Shown here: positions 61,127 through 64,000 of the stretch, one piece after another
How positions within the stretch are numbered: the first letter of the stretch is position 1
Layout: each line of letters opens with the position of its first letter
Assembly: GCF_025403485.1 (NCBI RefSeq)
Contig: NZ_CP099966.1
Span: 3,881,001-3,945,000, forward strand
Reading direction: 5' to 3'
From: Chryseobacterium paludis
GTDB lineage: Bacteria > Bacteroidota > Bacteroidia > Flavobacteriales > Weeksellaceae
Length of the DNA stretch: 64,000 nucleotides
Notes under the pieces: generated by a model
The model's database searches: none
What the model saw: only the letters and a program-made list of their open reading frames with translations
Told to the model about the DNA's origin: nothing
Made by a program: the position numbers and the translations under genes

Positions 61127-62506
61127 ATGAAAGAATTTATACAAACCCTCAAAAATATTTGGAGCCTTAAAGAATTAAGAGATAAAATTATCTTCACTTT
61201 AGGTATTATCCTTGTGTATAGATTCGCATCTTATATCTCTCTACCTGCAATTAATCTTGCACAAGTAGGAGATCTCTTAGAGCATTATAAAAGTCAAGGC
61301 GGTAACAAGCAAGGAGCAGGTCTCCTTGGCTTGCTTTCGTCGTTTACAGGGGGGGCTTTCAGCCACGCTTCTGTTATGGCACTTGGTATAATGCCTTATA
61401 TTTCAGCTTCTATTATTGTTCAGTTGATGGGGATGGCAATTCCTTATCTTCAGAAACTTCAGAAAGATGGAGAGTCAGGTAGAAATACATTGAATCAAAT
61501 AACTAGATGGTTAACTATCGGAGTTTGTTTAGTACAGGCACCTTCTTATTTAACTTCTATTACTCAATTATTTTTGCCGTACGCTCAGTTCCAGTCTGCA
61601 TATTATGTAGAGCCAAATTCTATCATGTTCTGGTTACCAAGTATTGTTATTTTGGTTGCCGGTTCAGTATTTGCAATGTGGCTAGGTGAGAAAATTACTG
61701 ATAAGGGAATCGGAAATGGTATTTCTATCCTTATTATGGTTGGTATCTTATCTAGATTACCTGAAGCATTTGTACAGGAAATGGCCGTGCAGAACGGAAA
61801 AGGAGGGATGGGGTCTATTATGATCCTTATTGAGGTAATATTCTGGATGTTGGTTGTTCTCTTAGCAGTAGTACTATCTGTTGCTGTGAGAAAAATTCCA
61901 ATTCAATATGTAAGCAGAGCGCAAGCAAGAGGAGGTGTAAATAAAAATCTTATGCAAGGAGCAAGACAGTGGATCCCATTGAAAGTTAATGCGGCTGGAG
62001 TTATGCCAATCATCTTTGCTCAGGCATTGATGTTCGTACCAGGTTTATTAACCAAATTTGACGAATCCAATACTTTTCTTGCAGGTTTCAAGAATGTTTT
62101 TAGCTGGCAATACAATGTATTGTTTGCATTGCTAATTATAATCTTTTCATTTTTCTATACTGCGATTACAATTCCGGTTAACCAAATGGCTGATGATTTA
62201 AAGAGAAACGGAGGTTTAGTACCGAAAGTAAGACCAGGAAAAGAGACGGCTGATTATTTAGATGATATTTTATCAAAAATTACCTTGCCAGGTGCAATAT
62301 TTTTATCTATCTTTGCAATCCTTCCGGCAATTGTACACGGAAGCTTAGTTCAGACAGATGCGTTCGCCCTATTTTTCGGGGGAACATCACTATTGATTAT
62401 GGTTGGAGTTATTTTAGATACTGTTCAACAGATTAATACATATCTGCTGAACCATCATTATGATGGCTTAATGCAGTCTAAATTATCAAGAACGACTGGA
62501 TATTAA
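61127..62506 (+). CDS. secY: Preprotein translocase subunit SecY
   Basis: 459 residues with ten membrane helices. The conserved second-helix region (ALGIMPYISASIIVQLMGM) and cytoplasmic loops (KLQKDGESGRNTLNQITRWL; VPKVRPGKETADYLDDIL) are intact. It forms the protein-conducting channel with SecE and SecG in the inner membrane. Normal position between rplO and infA. Confidence 0.98.
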   Translation: MKEFIQTLKNIWSLKELRDKIIFTLGIILVYRFASYISLPAINLAQVGDLLEHYKSQGGNKQGAGLLGLLSSFTGGAFSHASVMALGIMPYISASIIVQLMGMAIPYLQKLQKDGESGRNTLNQITRWLTIGVCLVQAPSYLTSITQLFLPYAQFQSAYYVEPNSIMFWLPSIVILVAGSVFAMWLGEKITDKGIGNGISILIMVGILSRLPEAFVQEMAVQNGKGGMGSIMILIEVIFWMLVVLLAVVLSVAVRKIPIQYVSRAQARGGVNKNLMQGARQWIPLKVNAAGVMPIIFAQALMFVPGLLTKFDESNTFLAGFKNVFSWQYNVLFALLIIIFSFFYTAITIPVNQMADDLKRNGGLVPKVRPGKETADYLDDILSKITLPGAIFLSIFAILPAIVHGSLVQTDAFALFFGGTSLLIMVGVILDTVQQINTYLLNHHYDGLMQSKLSRTTGY

Positions 62507-62509
62507 TTT

Positions 62510-62725
62510 ATGGCAAAACAAAAACATATTGAACAAGACGGCGTGATAACGGAAGCACTTTCGAACGCCCAGTTCCGTGTAGAGCTAGAAAATGGGCATA
62601 TACTTATCGCTCATATTTCTGGTAAAATGAGAATGCATTATATTAAACTTTTACCTGGTGATAAGGTAAAACTAGAAATGTCTCCCTATGATTTGACAAA
62701 AGGGAGAATTACTTTTAGATATTAA
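62510..62725 (+). CDS. infA: Translation initiation factor IF-1
   Basis: 71 residues forming one S1/OB domain: [40 protein letters not shown] and TKGRITFRY. It binds the 30S A site during initiation. 3 bp after secY. Confidence 0.98.
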   Translation: MAKQKHIEQDGVITEALSNAQFRVELENGHILIAHISGKMRMHYIKLLPGDKVKLEMSPYDLTKGRITFRY

Positions 62726-62731
62726 ACAAAC

Positions 62732-62762
62732 GCCAAATGGAGTCTTCGGGTTTCCATTTGGC
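62732..62762 (+). other. Hairpin between infA and rpmJ
   Basis: GCCAAATGGA and its exact complement (10-bp stem) flank an 11-nt loop containing CTTCGGG. No U-tract follows, so a strong terminator is unlikely; RNA processing or stabilisation is more probable. Confidence 0.5.
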
Positions 62763-62788
62763 TATTGTTAAAAAATAAATACTATCAA

Positions 62789-62905
62789 ATGAAAGTTAGA
62801 GCATCAATAAAAAAAAGAAGCGCTGATTGCAAGATTGTACGCAGAAAAGGTGTGCTTTTCGTAATCAACAAGAAGAACCCAAAATTTAAACAAAGACAAG
62901 GCTAA
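62789..62905 (+). CDS. rpmJ: 50S ribosomal protein L36, zinc-free type
   Basis: 38 residues, missing from simple ORF lists because of its length: [20 protein letters not shown] then [18 protein letters not shown]. Compared with zinc-binding L36 (three Cys and one His), only Cys14 remains; positions 11, 27 and 33 are Ser, Asn and Phe. It is thus a C-minus form that cannot hold zinc. Normal place between infA and rpsM. Confidence 0.96.
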   Translation: MKVRASIKKRSADCKIVRRKGVLFVINKKNPKFKQRQG

Positions 62906-62914
62906 TATTAAATT

Positions 62915-63292
62915 ATGGCGAGAATTGCAGGTATTGATTTACCAAAAAACAAAAGAGGCGTTATCGGTTTAACTTATATTTATGGGGTTGGTAGAAGTAC
63001 ATCTTCTGAAATCCTTAAAAATGCCGGTATCAGCGAAGACAAGAAAGTCAACGAATGGAATGACGATGAATTGGCTGCAATTAGAACTTACATCTCTGAA
63101 AACGTTAAAGTAGAAGGAGAATTGCGTTCTGAAGTGCAATTGAACATCAAGAGATTGATGGACATAGGATGCCAACGAGGAATACGTCACAGACTAGGAC
63201 TACCTTTAAGAGGCCAGAGAACGAAAAACAACTCTAGAACCCGTAAAGGAAAGAGAAAAACTGTTGCTAACAAGAAAAAGGCAAGTAAATAA
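62915..63292 (+). CDS. rpsM: 30S ribosomal protein S13
   Basis: 125 residues: [20 protein letters not shown] and the tail [20 protein letters not shown]. Bridges the 30S head to the 50S subunit. Starts the alpha-operon part of the cluster, 9 bp after rpmJ. Confidence 0.98.
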   Translation: MARIAGIDLPKNKRGVIGLTYIYGVGRSTSSEILKNAGISEDKKVNEWNDDELAAIRTYISENVKVEGELRSEVQLNIKRLMDIGCQRGIRHRLGLPLRGQRTKNNSRTRKGKRKTVANKKKASK

Positions 63293-63304
63293 TCGTTAGG
63301 AATT

Positions 63305-63694
63305 ATGGCAAAACAAACTAAAGTAGTTAAAAAAAGAAAAGTAAAAGTTGAAGCTATTGGTGAAGCGCATATTCAAGCTTCTTTCAATAACATCATCATT
63401 TCTTTAACAAATAAAAGCGGAGAAGTTATCTCTTGGGCGTCTGCCGGTAAAATGGGTTTCAGAGGTTCTAAAAAGAATACTCCATTTGCTGCTCAAATGG
63501 CAGCTGAAAATTGCTCTAATGTTGCTCACGAAGCTGGGTTAAGAAGAGTTAAGGTGTTTGTGAAAGGTCCAGGTGCAGGTAGAGAATCTGCTATCAGAAC
63601 TATTCACAATTCAGGAATTGAAGTTAGCGAAATCATTGATGTGACTCCTATGCCACACAATGGATGTAGACCACCAAAAAGAAGAAGAGTTTAA
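63305..63694 (+). CDS. rpsK: 30S ribosomal protein S11
   Basis: 129 residues: [40 protein letters not shown] and the C-terminal [16 protein letters not shown]. Lies on the 30S platform near the mRNA exit. Confidence 0.98.
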   Translation: MAKQTKVVKKRKVKVEAIGEAHIQASFNNIIISLTNKSGEVISWASAGKMGFRGSKKNTPFAAQMAAENCSNVAHEAGLRRVKVFVKGPGAGRESAIRTIHNSGIEVSEIIDVTPMPHNGCRPPKRRRV

Positions 63695-63713
63695 TTTTTA
63701 GAATTTACCCATT

Positions 63714-64000
63714 ATGGCAAGATATATTGGACCTAAAACTAAGATTGCTAGAAAGTTTGGTGCTGCAATCTACGGAGATGATAAAAACTTCGAAAAGAGA
63801 AAAAACCAACCGCCAGGACAACATGGTCCTAACAAAAGAAGAGGTGCTAAAAAATCAGAATATGCAGTTCAGTTAGCTGAAAAGCAAAAAGCTAAATATA
63901 CTTATGGTATTTTAGAAAAGCAATTTGCAAACTTATTCGATAAAGCACACAGAAGTAAAGGTGTAACAGGTGAAGTTTTATTACAGCTTTGCGAATCAAG
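63714..64000 (+). CDS. rpsD: 30S ribosomal protein S4, 5' part
   Basis: The first 95 residues of S4 ([60 protein letters not shown]), cut by the window end. The N-terminal Cys cluster of zinc-binding S4 is absent. In other bacteria S4 binds 16S rRNA early and represses the alpha operon. Confidence 0.97.
   Translation, partial: MARYIGPKTKIARKFGAAIYGDDKNFEKRKNQPPGQHGPNKRRGAKKSEYAVQLAEKQKAKYTYGILEKQFANLFDKAHRSKGVTGEVLLQLCES

Noticed and set aside
35402..64000. Possible genomic island signature around the glp and iron genes
   Set aside because: No integrase, att-like direct repeats or tRNA target were seen, and codon use looks like the surrounding genes, so recent island insertion is not supported.

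Overview
The window reads as one contiguous piece of a flavobacterial chromosome, most likely Chryseobacterium or a close relative in the Weeksellaceae. The grounds are low GC with A-rich leaders, promoters of the Bacteroidetes type (TTG, about 19 bp, TAnnTTTG), type IX secretion sorting tails, abundant SPII lipoproteins, a Bacteroidetes-type LptD, and the ribosomal gene order. No phage, insertion sequence, integrase, rRNA or CRISPR array was seen.

Layout. 1-4054: tail of a cell-surface operon (YncE/DUF5074-like propeller, surface lipoprotein, large T9SS-exported protein). 4261-10303: a T9SS protein, a FadR-type regulator with two identical 11-bp operators next to a frameshifted MFS exporter, a Crp-type regulator and two alpha/beta hydrolases. 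10489-11439: three tRNA-Glu(UUC) genes interleaved with rpsT and a small conserved gene. 11498-16335: cell-wall amidase diverging from lptD, then ridA and a small membrane protein. 16389-35357: mixed housekeeping and accessory genes (HtrA protease, trhO, folate cyclo-ligase, a possible membrane-tethered regulator with a lipoprotein, an Ala-rich lipoprotein, a TrmH methyltransferase, CPBP protease, LytTR regulator, rmuC, a double-glycine Cys-rich peptide, pncB, dps, and others). The stretch 28.8-30.1 kb holds two gene remnants around a DHFR-like gene.

35456-38816 is the str operon (rpsL-rpsG-fusA-rpsJ), closed by a terminator. From 52107 to the window end run the S10/spc/alpha genes (rplC to a partial rpsD), including two genes too short for routine ORF listing (rpmD, rpmJ). 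Between the two ribosomal blocks lie 13.3 kb of unrelated genes: an iron block (TonB siderophore receptor, low-affinity iron permease), a three-gene envelope block of unknown function, and a glycerol operon (glpD-glpK-glpF plus a predicted outer-membrane protein) divergent from a DeoR/GlpR regulator.

How they work together. The glp genes form a full route: putative outer-membrane barrel, inner-membrane facilitator, kinase and G3P dehydrogenase under a local repressor. The ribosomal blocks and the tRNA-Glu operon share the same promoter architecture (TTG-N19-TAnnTTTG), fitting growth-linked expression. No obviously new defence or mobile system was found. The most interesting items are the double-glycine peptide, the possible cobalamin-related surface cluster, the FadR operator pair with the broken exporter, candidate RNA structures inside the ribosomal operons, and the extra outer-membrane gene in the glp operon. 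All functions are read by eye from sequence; no database search was run.
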